NCBI GenBank assembly: GCA_037892935.1
Contig: JAYXKI010000015.1
Location: 434,001 to 498,000 of the forward strand
DNA: 64,000 nt
Direction: 5' to 3'
From: Phlebopus portentosus
Lineage: Eukaryota > Basidiomycota > Agaricomycetes > Boletales > Boletinellaceae
Under the pieces are notes generated by a model. It saw nothing but the letters and a program-made list of their open reading frames with translations, ran no database searches and was not told the origin of the DNA. Shown piece by piece: positions 30,391 through 41,632 of this stretch; the first letter of the stretch is position 1, and every line of letters starts with the position of its first letter. Both the position numbers and the translations under genes were made by a program.

Positions 30391-31300
30391 ATGAACAACT
30401 TCAATCTCCTTGATGGGCAGTATGGAGCACAGGTGCGTTTTCAAGTCTGATAGTATGCATTTCAAAGAAACTTATGATTCTGTATCCATGTTTTTGCCTA
30501 CTTGAATTGATATTCCGCTCAGGTGAACAATTTGCTTCTGTTGCAGCAGGCAGCTCTTTTCGTGGAGGCCGGAGGTCAGGCTGTCGAGGTCGAAGGTCAG
30601 GTTGTGGAGGCCGAAGGTCAGGCTGTTGAAGCCGAAGATCAGGCTGTGGAGGCCGAAGGTCAGGCTGTCGAAGCCGAAGGTCAGGCTGTCGAGGCCGGAG
30701 GTCAGGCTGTCGAAGCCGAAGGTCAGGCTGTCAAGGCCGGAGGTCAGGCTGTCGAAGCCGAAGGTCAGGCTGTCAAGGCCGGAGGTCAGGCTGTCGAAGC
30801 CGAAGGTCAGGCTGTCAAGGCCGGAGGTCAGGCTGTTGAAGCTGAAGGTCAGGCTGTCGAAGCCGAAGGTCAGGCTGTCGAAGCCGAAGGTCAGGCTGTC
30901 GAAGCCGAAGGTCAGGCTGTCGAAGCTCAAGTGCCACAACCAGCTCCAGCCGAATTCCATTGCATCTACTGCAACGAAGTTTTCGGCAGGGCATATACTC
31001 TCAGAATGCATATGAACATTCAGTAAGTCTCCATTCTTTCCAACATAAATTTCTAACTTCTTTCCAGCAAAAATAAATATACTTGTGAGCATTGCGGCTG
31101 AAACTTTACCAGAGCACACTCGCTTGTCAATCATCAATTCGTCCAGTAAGTATATTTTTCACTCTAATACCAAATCGCACTCATAGCTTTTCAGCACGAA
31201 TCAAAAGCTATACACCTGCACACATCCTGGTTGTGGCAGGACGTATCAGCACGACAGCTCGAGGCGTGGACACGAACGAGATGTGCACGGTGGGAATTAA
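30391..31300 (+). CDS. C2H2 zinc-finger gene Z2 with heptad-repeat linker (one TGA)
   Basis: Four exons: 30391-30432, 30523-31022, 31068-31145 and 31195-31300. The introns are GT-AG and all phases agree. Exon 2 carries 17 copies of a 7-residue GQAVEAE-type repeat and finger 1 (FHCIYCNEVFGRAYTLRMH). Exon 3 carries finger 2 (YTCEHCG...FTRAHSLVNHQ). Exon 4 carries finger 3 (YTCTHPGCGRTYQHDSSRRGH) and ends at TAA 31300. A TGA at 31099-31101 interrupts finger 2 after HCG, where Arg or Lys is usual. Either this is a one-base inactivation, or the protein stops there. The family suggests nucleic-acid binding; the repeat would form an acidic, extended or coiled linker. Confidence 0.7.
30574..30930 (+). 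repeat. 21-bp minisatellite, 17 units, coding heptads
   Basis: Seventeen in-frame copies of a 21-bp unit close to GGTCAGGCTGTCGAAGCCGA lie inside exon 2 of Z2. Variants alternate (E to K and E to G at fixed positions) in higher-order pairs in the middle of the array. This points to unequal exchange of two-unit blocks. Confidence 0.92.
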
Positions 31301-31489
31301 ATACCTGCTTCGAGCCGTCTCGGAATAATCAAGTCTCTTTGATTTGCTTGATAATTGTTTTGTGGTGTTGTTTTCAACGTCGTATCTTGCTTTGCCTCTG
31401 TACACGCGTAAATTGTTGTCCGATCGATTTGGTAGTCATACGACAAGCAATAATGTAAATTTGGTCTATTATCATTCTTGCACGTTCGC

Positions 31490-31565
31490 AGTCTACGTTG
31501 ACAGATGTCAATGATGGGATACCTCAAGCTCTACAAAAGTCTGTTCGACCCGCCTGTCGTGCTCG
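31490..31565 (+). pseudogene. Short Rpb1 remnant
   Basis: The DNA from about 31495 parallels 32222-32276 (ATACCTCAAGCTCYACAAAAGTCTG shared as shorter blocks). It reads NDGIPQALQKSVRP, matching the GIPQALQKSGRP block of Rpb1. Nothing else of Rpb1 is recognisable for the next 400 bp. Confidence 0.6.
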
Positions 31566-31969
31566 ACAAGCTCGACGTGTTCACGTGATGCATTTCACGT
31601 GCCAACGGACTTGCAATTATTGAATTAAATTCGCGATCGATTCCTCAAAGTCGGTCACTCATGATCGCAAAGGGAAAATGGTGTTCAGTTCGAAGCTGAT
31701 GCTTAACTGCTCAATCTGATGAAGCCGATGGTTCAGAGCCACCCAAGTTCTCAAACCGGGACAATGGTGATTATGGGCACGTTCGGCCACATATTCGGAA
31801 GAAGTGTTGTTTCCGCGAGACAAGAGGTCGAAGAGTGATGACGATTGAGAGTTCAAGGTAGCACTACTGGATAAATGTCCCTTCGCGGCCGTCGAGGACT
31901 TAAACCTTTTGAGAAAAATCTCGGACACTGATCTTGTTTTACTAGTATTCGGGCTATCAGAAGAATACG

Positions 31970-32487
31970 CGCGTCCAGGCTGTATGATTCTTACTATTCT
32001 CCTCCAGTTCGTCCGAGCATTTCCACCGATGGTGGAGCCTTGCGCAGTCAGGACGAATTGACGTTCAAGTCGGACGCCATCATAAAAGCGTCCGCGAATG
32101 TATGCAAATGTGATGAGGAAGGAGCTCCGGTCCATGTAATATCTGAGTCTGAGCAGTTGCTCCAGGTAAGCAATCAGATATGTGGTAAGAGACCGCTTAC
32201 CATGTTATGTCCAGTTCCACGTCGCCATATACATGGACAACGACATTGCTGGGATACCTCAAGCTCCACAAAAGTCTGGCTGATCCGTCAAAGCTATTTG
32301 CGCTCATTTACAGTAAAAGGCAAGGAGGGTCGCCTGTGTGATGACTTGATGGAGAAACATGCCGCTTTTTCGGCACGTACTGTCATCACCGGAGGCCTGG
32401 ACTTTGACGGAGTTGGCATGTCGAAGAACATGGCCATGACTCTCATGTACCAAGAAAGGAGGAGCGTCTTGATTGACGTTCTTGGGT
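31970..32487 (+). pseudogene. Rpb1 fragment with retained intron
   Basis: This reads PPVRPSISTDGGALRSQDE, IIKASANV, EEGAPVHVISESEQLLQ, a 49-nt GT-AG intron (32166-32214), then FHVAIYMDNDIAGIPQA and QKSG. A stop and a one-base slip follow, then GKEGRLCDDLMEK and FSARTVITGGLDFDGVG to about 32440. These are consecutive blocks of the Rpb1 clamp/active-site region. The sequence after the last block (GAGGAGCGTCTTGATTGA) matches the intron-like tail of the Rpb1 fragment at 15.6-15.7 kb, so both come from one genomic source. Confidence 0.88.
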
Positions 32488-32489
32488 AG

Positions 32490-33800
32490 TCTAGAAAACT
32501 ATGTGATCAGAAGGTATTCAAATTAAGATCTTGCTGTCGAGCTCACCTGCGATGCGTTGACCGTAAGCATTGGAGCTCTGGAAACTTCTTTTTGACCTAT
32601 CGTAATGAAGTATTGAGTGATTCACTAAAACTCAGACGGTAGGAATGGCACTTACACGCCTGATTGCTTTCTTCAGAGCATCTCCATCTTAAAATGATAT
32701 AGCCTGAATTGTATCGAGGTACTTATTGATCAAACGATGGATATATTTCTAGCATAGGAAGAGTCAGACTGATACAAGTGAAGGGAGGGGTAAACTTACC
32801 TTCAGTTTCAAGAAGCTCGTCTTGTCCCAACCGAAGTCCCCAGGCGCATTCTTTAAGGACTAGCCGCCCCTGTTCGGCATTGCGGCCTCACCAGAAGATT
32901 TCGAAAACAGGGATGAAGATGATGATGATGAAGATGTTGTTGACTCCACATCTGAACTATCATCCGCGTCCATTTGGTCCGGCATATCCACATCTGAGCT
33001 ACCGGTAGGAGAATCGGCAGAATACGAGCATGACTCTTCTTCTGAATCATCTCTTGTCAGAGGTGCGTCTTGCGGGTCGCTGCGTTCTCTGCGAATGCGA
33101 ATAGAGTTGGGAGGTATGATGAGGCAGGATGCGAAAGGTTGCCGATTACGGTCAACTTTCTTTTGCGCTTGTAGGAATATCGCCATAAATAACCTACCAT
33201 GGCCTTACCAAAGAGCCAAAGCTGGCTATTGTCTCTGACAAAAAGACAAATGAGCCTTCACACCAGGCAGTGGGACAATGAGTCCAGCAAGCGGCCAGAG
33301 AGCACCAGCTAAACCAGGACTCCTTCTGTAATGTACACATCCCCACATGAGAGCTCTAGTTAAACCAGAGCTCCTGCTATCTGCCAGGAGACACATGTGC
33401 GCGTACGACAAGTAGATGGTTTGGTCATCGGCTGGCACGCGATCGTGATGCGTTTTAGGACAGTGATTTTGATCATGTGCTGATCGATTCTTTGTAGGGG
33501 GGACAATGAGCTAGCCTTGACTGCGGATCCTCGACTTTGACCACCACGAGTGTATTTAAAGGCCAGATTCTGGGATGGCCTTGCACCGCAGCCATAGTCT
33601 TTGTTTGACTGGGACAACCAACTTCAGAAAGAGAGGAAGTGCGATTTAATCGTAAATTCCTCAGACTCTGTCGCTTGGATCCCACACTCCCTCACTGCTT
33701 GAATCCCTAATTCCTCAGACCCGTTTGCCACTTGGATCCCCTTCTCCCTCATTGCCTGAATTCCTAGTTCCCCAAGTTCCTCATTATTTGGATCCTTTGA
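32490..33800. repeat. Gene-poor stretch with a small tandem repeat at its end
   Basis: No gene is supported over 1.3 kb. A minus-strand frame (33186-32860) has a Ser/Asp/Glu-rich composition and could be an exon remnant. At 33655-33790 two to three degenerate units of 54-65 bp repeat CTCAGAC..TTGGATCC..CTCCCTCA..TGAATYCCTA just before the start of Plavaka copy 2. They could be transposon subterminal repeats. Confidence 0.4.
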
Positions 33801-33804
33801 GCAT

Positions 33805-36800
33805 ATGACTCGGCCTCGCAAAAGCAAACCAAATACGATGAGACAGAGCGAGGATGACGGATCAGTGCCCATCCGAGTTCGCAATGCCGCACCAGAAATC
33901 ATATACCGACCTCCCGACTCTGATGAGGACAGTGCAGAGGTTCAAGAAACGATTACTAGAGAAGCTGACATGGAAGTGGATGTTGAACGTCGCCCGGAGT
34001 GCATTAACAATGGTTTGTGCTTCCTGAATGATGCTTGTTTCTTGTCTCTTATCTCTAACGAACGAAATTGGCAGCACCTAATCTCCACTGGCCTGTTGAT
34101 GATGAGACCGGCATTGCCCAGATCGCTCTGTTTATTTCGATGTTCTCGTCCGTTTTCTTCTCTTTGAGCCGGTTCTCGTCCGACATATTGTTGCGGTTAT
34201 TGAAATCTTTGGTTGGAATCACTTTGAAGTCCAGCATCTCGGAGAACCAGGTCAATCAAATAATGGAAAACATTCCAATAGACTCCCGAACAGTGTGCAG
34301 CAGGTTCGATCTTTCTGGAAGAACGACCGAATATGCCGTCTGTCCAAAGTGCAATTGCCTGTACGAGCCAGAGAAGAGAACGACACATGGCCCTCAAGCA
34401 AATGATTCCCCCTATCCAAAGTTGTGCTCCAATAGAGCAACACCTAGCAGTGAAAGGTGCGACGAACCACTCCTAGGCGAAGATAATCAAAACCCAGTGA
34501 AGAAGTTTGTGTATAACTCGGTAGTGGACTTCATTGGCGGTCTGGTTTCTCGGCAAACAACTGAACGCTTTATCGACGATTCATGTGACAAGTTGCGATG
34601 TGGTGAAGGCACGGAGATGTGTGGCCCTTTTGAAGCTGATTTTCTGTTGAACTTCTACGGTCATGAACGGGGGGTTTTATTCGTGGAAAGAGGCAGCGAA
34701 TTGCGGCTTATGTTCAGTTTGAACATTGATTTCTTCAATAAGGAGGGAGCTCGGAGCAGCGCAGCCAGCGTATCTTGTGGAGCTATGACATTGGCTTGCC
34801 TTAATCTACCGGAAGATATAAGATACAAAGACGAGAACATGTTCCTGGCTGGGATCATCCCGGGGCCGAAAGAACCAAAGCCTGCGGAGATCAATCATTA
34901 CCTTTCTCCGCTCGTGAAGGAGTTTCTTACCCTCTGGGATCCAGGAGTCCACTTTTCGCAGACAGCGTCTACTCAGCATGGTCGTTTAGTGCGAGCCGCG
35001 ATCGCCCTGGTGGTTTGCGATCTTCCAGCTGCAAGGAAGGTCACCGGCCTTTATTCTTTTCATAGCAGGGATTTCCTTTGTTCAAGTTGCTTATGCCCAA
35101 AGAGTGCGATGGGGGATGTCAGCAGAACTTACGAGGAGTGAAATGCTTCTACTATGCGAGAGCATGCAGTGTCCTGGCTAGTCGCTAGCTCGGAGAAAGA
35201 GCGTGATGATATGGAGAAGCGAACTGGAGTGCGATGGTCCGAACTTTGGCGGCTTCCGTATTGGGATCCGACAAAGCAACTTGTAGTCGATCCGATGCAT
35301 TGTCTCCTGTTGGGACTGGTGCAAAATCATTTCACGATGATTTTCCCTCTAAAAGACAAAGTAGCCGACGCCCCTTCCATGCAGCCGCCATATGAGTTTG
35401 ACTTCAGGCAGATGTCATCAGACGGCAAACGGGTACCCATTGCGGGTAAAATGTATCCTATCAAAGAGTCTGACGCTCAGGCTGTGCAGTGCATTCATAA
35501 AATGCTCTTGCAAACGATCGATGTGAAGCAGCGCCTTGAGAAACAACGCAAAATCGCTCTGCTATTCGTTTTGGACTCGTTGGGTCTTGGGACGGGCATA
35601 AACGATCCTATGGGAGAGAGTACAAAGCAAGAATACGCTGATGCTCTCACCGAATGGGTAAGTAGTTTTGCTCATAAGCTGAATCTTCCTCACATATTTT
35701 CGATTAGCGCTTCCAGAAGCCGTTGAATTCCCCCATCAAGTTAACGACAACGAGCTTAATGAAGCACATACGACACATTATAAAGATAACGAAAACACCG
35801 TCTTTCGTCCACAAAGCCCCCCACAATTTTGGCAAACGTGGCTCAGGAATAATCAAGGCGGGTGAATGGCGAACCCTCTGTACAATACACTTGCCGCTGG
35901 CCCTGATTTCGCACTGCTTCTATAGCCCCGAGATTCAAGACAGTGCATACAGAGAGCGCTTCCTCAAAGCCATAAACCATACAATGCATTTGGTACAAGC
36001 CATCAAAGTGCTTTTTAAGGAGTCGACAAGTGCGAGCGAAATTGAACGATTTCGCTATTATGTTACAAGCTATATGGGTAGCCTTGAGGAAGTACATCCT
36101 GGAGCCAAAATTGTACCCAGCATGCATATGGCGACGCATATCCCCGAATGCGCGAGGATGTTTGGATCAGTTTATTCGTGGTGGACGTTTCCATTTGAAC
36201 ATCTGATCGGGAGACTTCAGAACATTCAGACCAGCTCTAGGACAGGCAAGCAGTTAATTCTCACAATACGTACTACGGCACTGACCGTTTGTTGTACAGG
36301 TCAATTCGAAGCCACGATGCTCAATACTTTTATTGCGACATCTAGGTTGGCACAATGGTTTTCCCGAGACGGTCAGCCACCTGGCATCGAAGATTGTCTA
36401 GCAATCATCGACGACATGCTCGCTGAAGATTGCGAAACTCCTAAATGGGATGGTAGCATCTTACCTCCTGTAAATCTAACAGAAACTCCGGAGGTCATGC
36501 ATGTTCTGCAAGCGTACTCGGACAGACTCGATTCCAGGTGCAAGTGGAAGGGTGCTCAGTATGACGTCCGCAATCGTCATGAGGGGAACAGCCAGATTAT
36601 TTACCGTCTGAAGGACGGGATTAGGTTGGCTCCAGGATTTATCGAGTACATAGTCGCCGGAGACAACCCTCTTTTCATCGTACGCCCTCTCCTCCTGACG
36701 AGCGACGATCCTTTCAACAAGTACCCGGATGCCCCAATGCGGACGTTTTTTATACCGCATCCTCAACCCCCGCTCGAAGTAGTCAATTGCCAAACTATAG

Positions 36801-36868
36801 TCGGTCACTTCGCCTCTCTTCATCTTGCAGACAATTTCTATACGATCATTCCTCTATGTAAAATATGA
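33805..36868 (+). pseudogene. Plavaka/Tnp2-type transposase, copy 2
   Basis: Exons are 33805-34012, 34075-35657, 35708-36245 and 36300-36868, with introns at the same codons as in copy 1. The last intron begins GC (GCAAGC) instead of GT. Conserved blocks: IAQIALFISMFSSV, SELRLMFSLNIDFFN, LACLNLPEDIRYK, NMFLAGIIPGP, LVVCDLPAARKVTG, GVRWSELWRLPYWDP, VVDPMHCLLLGL and MHMATHIPECARMF. The C terminus is complete. The only defect seen is a TGA at 35139-35141, just after the Cys-rich block (FLCSSCLCPK), so it is nearly intact. Confidence 0.9.
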
Positions 36869-37755
36869 AATTGGAATGTGATTATCCCTCGAGCAGGTCT
36901 GGAGAGGCCATTATGTAGTCACTTTTTGATAACCTACCATCGTTCAAATAGAATGGTTCTTCCCATTTTTGGCATATTGTAGTACTTCAGGGTTGAATAT
37001 CGTATTGCTGTAGGTAGATTTGAGCAAGATGATGCTGACGAGAAATCTACAAACATACTCGATGAAGCAGGACAGAAGTTTGCCGTTAAGGTGCAAACTA
37101 CTGCCCACAACCCGCTTTTGTGCGGACGCCGCAAAGGGTCTTGTTGGCCTCAACCCATGTATCATCTACTAACTATTTATCATTCTTGAGCAGTGATAAG
37201 GGTCAGGATAGAACTTCGAGGCGTAGCTGAGGATCATCAAAAGTTACGAATGTTGAAGATTTCTCAGACCTCCACATCACGAATGTGTCCTACCTAGAAC
37301 TTCCGTATGTTTTCTCGTCCAAAACTTCATGCCCTCTTCTATCCTGGGCACTCCTTTAGGCTCTGGTGAAGACGTACTCCCTCTGCATCCGAATCTGAAT
37401 GATTCACTTGGTGCGCTGTTTATTACTTTTATGCAACTATGTAATTTCGACACGGACGTCAATTGAGTGTCTTGCCTTCACTATACAAACCAAATGACCA
37501 CTTCACTTTGCCCTTCAGGCGCAATGAAACAAGCGAGTTTATGTGTCATCTTTCAATCAGGAAGCTTCTAGGCATAGGAGGCGAAAAGGCTGCGCATAAG
37601 GTATGTGTTCCCTCATCGAGCAAGAGTAGATCATGGAAAATCTTCTTTTCTTTTTAGGTGGATACAATCGACTTTGATGCATGACATTGCATAGAAATCA
37701 CTATTTGTACAGTTGTCGTTGACTGGGTCCACAATTCAAGCAGATTACTGTTCTC
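36869..37755. other. No gene recognised
   Basis: Some frames are open over 60-70 codons (for example a plus-strand run near 37020-37160), but none shows a domain or a splice pattern I trust. Confidence 0.4.
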
Positions 37756-37759
37756 AGCC

Positions 37760-38193
37760 AACTACATGACCGATGTCTTCTCCCTCAAGAAGATCGACAG
37801 CCCCACGCCTATCGTTCCTAATTTTCGCAATCTTCGAGAGAGAAAAAATCATGAAATCACTCTGAATGCAAGGTATAAACAAACCTTTTGGGCTTCTTTC
37901 TTTGCCTTCTCCGCCTTCTTTGCCTCCTTTCTTCCCTTCTTCTTCACTTTCTTTGTCTCCTTTTTCTCCGCCTTTCTTGCTGATTTCCTCATACCAGCAC
38001 CGAACTTCATTTCTGGGTTTTTTGCTTCATACTGGGTTATGTTCGTTTCAGCTGAAGAATCACAGAAACATGAAATGCTCATGATACCCGTGCCTTCACT
38101 ATCGAGCAGCCTACCGGCCGCCATTGCAGCTCGCGCAGCCTCTATCTGAGCATCCTCGCGCAGGATCAACGTTTTCGAAAAGATCAAGCCCAT
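37760..38193 (-). CDS. MGxxxSK small-protein family, copy B
   Basis: The minus strand starts MGLIFSKTLILREDAQ at 38193, continues with EAARAAMAAG and gives a 37-codon first exon as in copies A and C. At the expected donor the sequence reads ATGAGC instead of GTGAGY; the alternative GTATCA donor five bases upstream would change phase. After an acceptor (AACCCAG) comes YEAKNPEMKFGAGMRK and a Lys/Ala-rich basic helix (AEKKETKKVKKK). A third exon near 37860-37770 shares RKL.T.GVGLSI with copy C. The frame reads straight through the first intron, so a longer product is also possible. Function unknown. Confidence 0.55.
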
Positions 38194-38199
38194 ATCGTT

Positions 38200-39665
38200 C
38201 GTCCTGTTGAATGTTGTAGTCGACAGGGTACAGGAGCGATGATGGAGTGCAGAATAAGTCAGTAAGGGAATCCATGTTTGATGGGGTAAAGCTAGCCAAA
38301 CTCACTTAGTACTTGTATGACTACTGTAAATTTTGTAGCCCAAGGGGTACAGCAGTAACGACGGGCGCAGGCAGAGGCGTATCGCGTCAGTCGCAGCAAT
38401 CAGGATAGTTCTGGTGAGACTCGCCTTTGGGAAGGACAGGAGTAATCCACGGATTGCTTCTGGATATTGTAGTCCGAAAGAATATGGCCGAGGCTGTAGA
38501 GTCAAGCTGAATCAAGACAGACGTACAGTAGTCGGCGAAGTCGACGAGACACAGTACGCAATGTCCCGTGTCGGTCTGCACAGCGAGCTGCCAAATTTGG
38601 ATGGCATGCAAGCAGTATCAAGAAAGAGGCTAAATTCAGCGTGAAGTTGTTTTTCTTTGTCCTTTTTGACTTCGTGATGATTGCATATGAGTGTTGAGCG
38701 GTATGCGTGTACAGAACATTTCATATTGAATTTCCAGGTTATTCAGTATAATGTTCTATTTTTAGAATTTCACAATACTATGGCTGGACTGCGGACAAAT
38801 CCCACTCACTAAAGTGCAGTATCTGCTATCTTACCATAAATCGATGAATATTAATAGACTTGCTTTTTAGTTACATAATAAATTGGGCAGAAAATAGAAA
38901 ATACTTCATCACGTGAGCTAGACTTGTCCGCGATGGCCTTTCCTGCGGTATAGAATGTGGCATCGCATACGGTAGAAATTCTCATAGTGCATATCTAGGA
39001 TAACGTATAGCTCTTGGTGGAAACAAAACCCCCTTGGTATGCCAAAGTAGTTTGTCAGCCTATTGCATCAATTTGAGACGGGAACCGACGGTATGTATAA
39101 TGAGAAGTCATCACAAAGAACTGCAAGGTATTATATCGGATTACATCAAGTCTGCCGAGTATTATGGCAAATTAGAGAGCTCATATTCGGTTATGTGCCA
39201 ATATAATCGCCATACTCGGTTATAACCTCTTGTAAAGTTTTGTGATGATTTTCTGCTGTAGTTCAGTCGAGTCTTTCGTGAATTAAGGTGAGATGCAATC
39301 TCATATTACTAGAGCGAGTCGCTGATCAACTTGCCTTTTAGTGGCCTATTCGTGGCCTATTCGTGGCATTGGCTGGCTGGTACCGACACGACTAGCCTTG
39401 CTCTCCGCAGATTCTGCTTATTTGTTGATAAGGTAATAAGAAGGGCAACGCCCAGTCGAGTCATCTAGAAAACAGTGCAACGGCCCGGAGCTTCCGGCGA
39501 GACAGGGAATTATGTATGCAGTAACTCGAAGTCGACGCCATGATCAGCCGGAATATGCCGTCGCCCAGAAGACAGAAGATCAGCAAAAAATTCTGCCCTA
39601 TAAAGTCTGGTACTGAAGGGCGCAATTTCCTCTTCTCTCCTCTATCACATCACATCACAGCTCTC
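38200..39665. other. Non-coding stretch
   Basis: Apart from the flank shared with 29250-29640, I see no gene. A triple GTGGCCTATTC-like direct repeat lies near 39353-39385. Confidence 0.4.
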
Positions 39666-39669
39666 CGCT

Positions 39670-40025
39670 ATGTCTTATCCGTGCGGTGTGTGCCTCAGGA
39701 CGTTCCCTTCGGCGTCTGCTTGGAGCGAGCACCGCGCAGGCCAGTATGTATACTTTACATACTTCATAGTGCAAGAGTTAACCTCTACTTAGTACAAGCC
39801 AATATGAATGCAGGCTCTGCGGCCATCGATTCACTCGGTCGAGGAGTCTTTGTGACTATATACTTTACATACAGTTCATTTGTTCTAGCTTCCTTCAGCT
39901 CTGATGATCTCAGCTCACATAACACAAGCGGTGGAGTGAAAAGACATAAATGCCACATCTGCCGTGCTGCTTATGCTAGTGAGAACACGTGCCGGAGGCA
40001 CAAACGTAGTGTTCACCGTGTGTGA
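39670..40025 (+). CDS. C2H2 zinc-finger gene Z3
   Basis: The ATG at 39670 opens finger 1 (MSYPCGVCLRTFPSASAW, with His in SEHRAG). The donor at 39744 is again placed after ...CA, as in Z1 and Z2. After a 49-nt intron, finger 2 reads YECRLCGHRFTRSRSLCD. After one or two further introns finger 3 reads HKCHICRAAYASENTCRRH, with KRSVH before the TGA at 40025. Finger 2 lacks a clear His pair, so its exon end or sequence is doubtful. It is the same three-finger, intron-per-finger design as Z2 but without a repeat linker. Confidence 0.6.
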
Positions 40026-40084
40026 TGAGCTTGCAATCTCATCTGTTACGGTTTTAAAAGTGGTCGTCGGAGCGTGTTCGTTGC

Positions 40085-40205
40085 TGAATATGATGTCTGT
40101 TGGCTCTGCTCGAGATCCTTCGTTACTTTCTTCGTTGCTGATTGTTATGTCTGTTGCCTCTGCTCGAGACCCTTTGTTACCTTTGTTGGTGTTTGCTCGT
40201 TGATG
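40085..40205 (+). repeat. Two-unit tandem repeat, about 57 bp
   Basis: ATGTCTGTTGGCTCTGCTCG near 40091 recurs as ATGTCTGTTGCCTCTGCTCG near 40148, with similar following sequence (AGAYCCTTYGTTAC). It is non-coding and lies 3' of Z3. Confidence 0.6.
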
Positions 40206-40379
40206 ATGCCGTTATTGTTCTTTCAGGTACTAACAAGTATATTGTGTTGTTCGTCACAAATAGTATACGGTGACACAAGTACTCGAATCCACGATCCTTG
40301 ATATCGAATGTTTTAATGCTCTGTCTCTCGATGAAAGCCCTATCAATGTCGTCTTCTCCAAAGCAAAAAATGCATAAGA

Positions 40380-40831
40380 TCATCCATCAAATTCCAAACT
40401 GCAGACGACGCCATCATCGTCTTCGATGAACGAGTATTTCTGTGCTCTAAGTGCCTTAGCTTCTTTCTCTGCTTGTTTGCGAGCAGCGTCGGATGAGCTC
40501 TTGTGTTTACTCTTTCGGGGAACACGAGAATAGACCTCGCTTACGAATACGTGCGCGTCTGGTGTATTTGGCAGCCCGTATGCGTGGAGAGAAGAGAAGA
40601 GCGATTGTGCAGACTTCGCAGATGACGCTGGGTTGAGAGCCGCATTAGCAAAGATTCCATGCCCTTCGGTGAGCGACGAGACGTACCTGATGCTATAACA
40701 TAGTCCACGATAGTTTTGTCCGATAGACCGAAAATCTGTCGAGAGTTCTCAGAACTAAACCGTACAATGAGAGGCCAAGTATTACTCACTCGGAGAGCAT
40801 TGTCACTTATGTATTGTTCAAGGTCTGCCAT
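40380..40831 (-). pseudogene. Prp2-type DEAH RNA helicase, N-terminal fragment with introns
   Basis: Three minus-strand exons join in phase. Exon 1, 40831-40790, reads MADLEQYISDNALR. Exon 2, 40735-40687, reads IFGLSDKTIVDYVIAS. Exon 3, 40627-40380, reads SSAKSAQSLFSSLHAYGLP, EVYSRVPRKSK and a Lys/Ala-rich helix. This is the N-terminal region of the Prp2/Cdc28/DHX16 splicing helicases. The frame stops at TGA 40382-40380, long before the helicase domain, and nothing of that domain follows. A fragment copied with its introns. Confidence 0.75.
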
Positions 40832-41214
40832 AAGCCACACAATAAGCAGCCATACGTTTCACTGAATATTGTGTCCACTGAGTCGACGAGTCTAGGTAGA
40901 ATGCCGTTAAGGAGGTTGATGCAATCAGAACTTGAAGTGAAAGTCGACTCTCTGAAGATATTGGTGATCGGCTCGCCGATCTCCAAAATAGTAGCGACCC
41001 TTCAGTAAAGATTTGCTGCTACAAAGTTCTTTCTTCAAATTCTTGACCTTCCCTGCTCCCCAAAAAATGCAGAGCGACGATGTGATCTGGTCGGTTATAA
41101 ACACACAGTTTTGTTCTTACAAAGTCAAGTGCACACCATTTACCTCTTAAGAAAGCTTTGAACAGTTTCTCAGCTTACGCTTTGTAGGACCAACGCACAG
41201 AACTTTTGCAGAAA

Positions 41215-41470
41215 CGAGTATAATGTCACTGGTTTCTGCAATAGACAGTCGTGTCCTCTTGCTAATTCGCGATATGCTACGGTACGCGAGAAAGAGGGTC
41301 AGTGGCTAGCCATATATTGGAAATTGAGCTCTGACTGGATATCTTCCATTAGGTGTTCTGTATCTATACATGAAGACGATAGAACGCGCATGTCCAAAAC
41401 ACATGTGGGAGCGGATAAAGCTGTCGAACAACTATACTATGGCTTTACAGCAGGTACATGCACCAGTCTC
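41215..41470 (+). pseudogene. Possible LSM1-like fragment
   Basis: A short frame reads SLVSAIDSRVLLLIRD, resembling the Sm1 motif start of Lsm1 (..V.AID.+VLVLLRDG). A GT-AG intron may follow (about 41293-41352), then GVL. The rest does not match. Weak, recorded because it fits the pattern of housekeeping-gene fragments around it. Confidence 0.3.
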
Positions 41471-41632
41471 AATTCCCGAGTGACGATTGCTGAACTTATT
41501 TCATGACAGATTGACAAAGAGCTAATCTACTGGCCAAATTTCTTAATACATAAATGCAAGCAACGAGTGACGAAGATTACTCAATACAAATCTAATCCAA
41601 GAGTAACCTGGCCGTTTTTACTCAAGTTGTCG

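Noticed and set aside
30472..31137. 221-codon minus-strand frame with repeated DSLTFGF
   Set aside because: It is the mirror of the 21-bp minisatellite in exon 2 of Z2; the plus frame has zinc fingers and matching splice sites.
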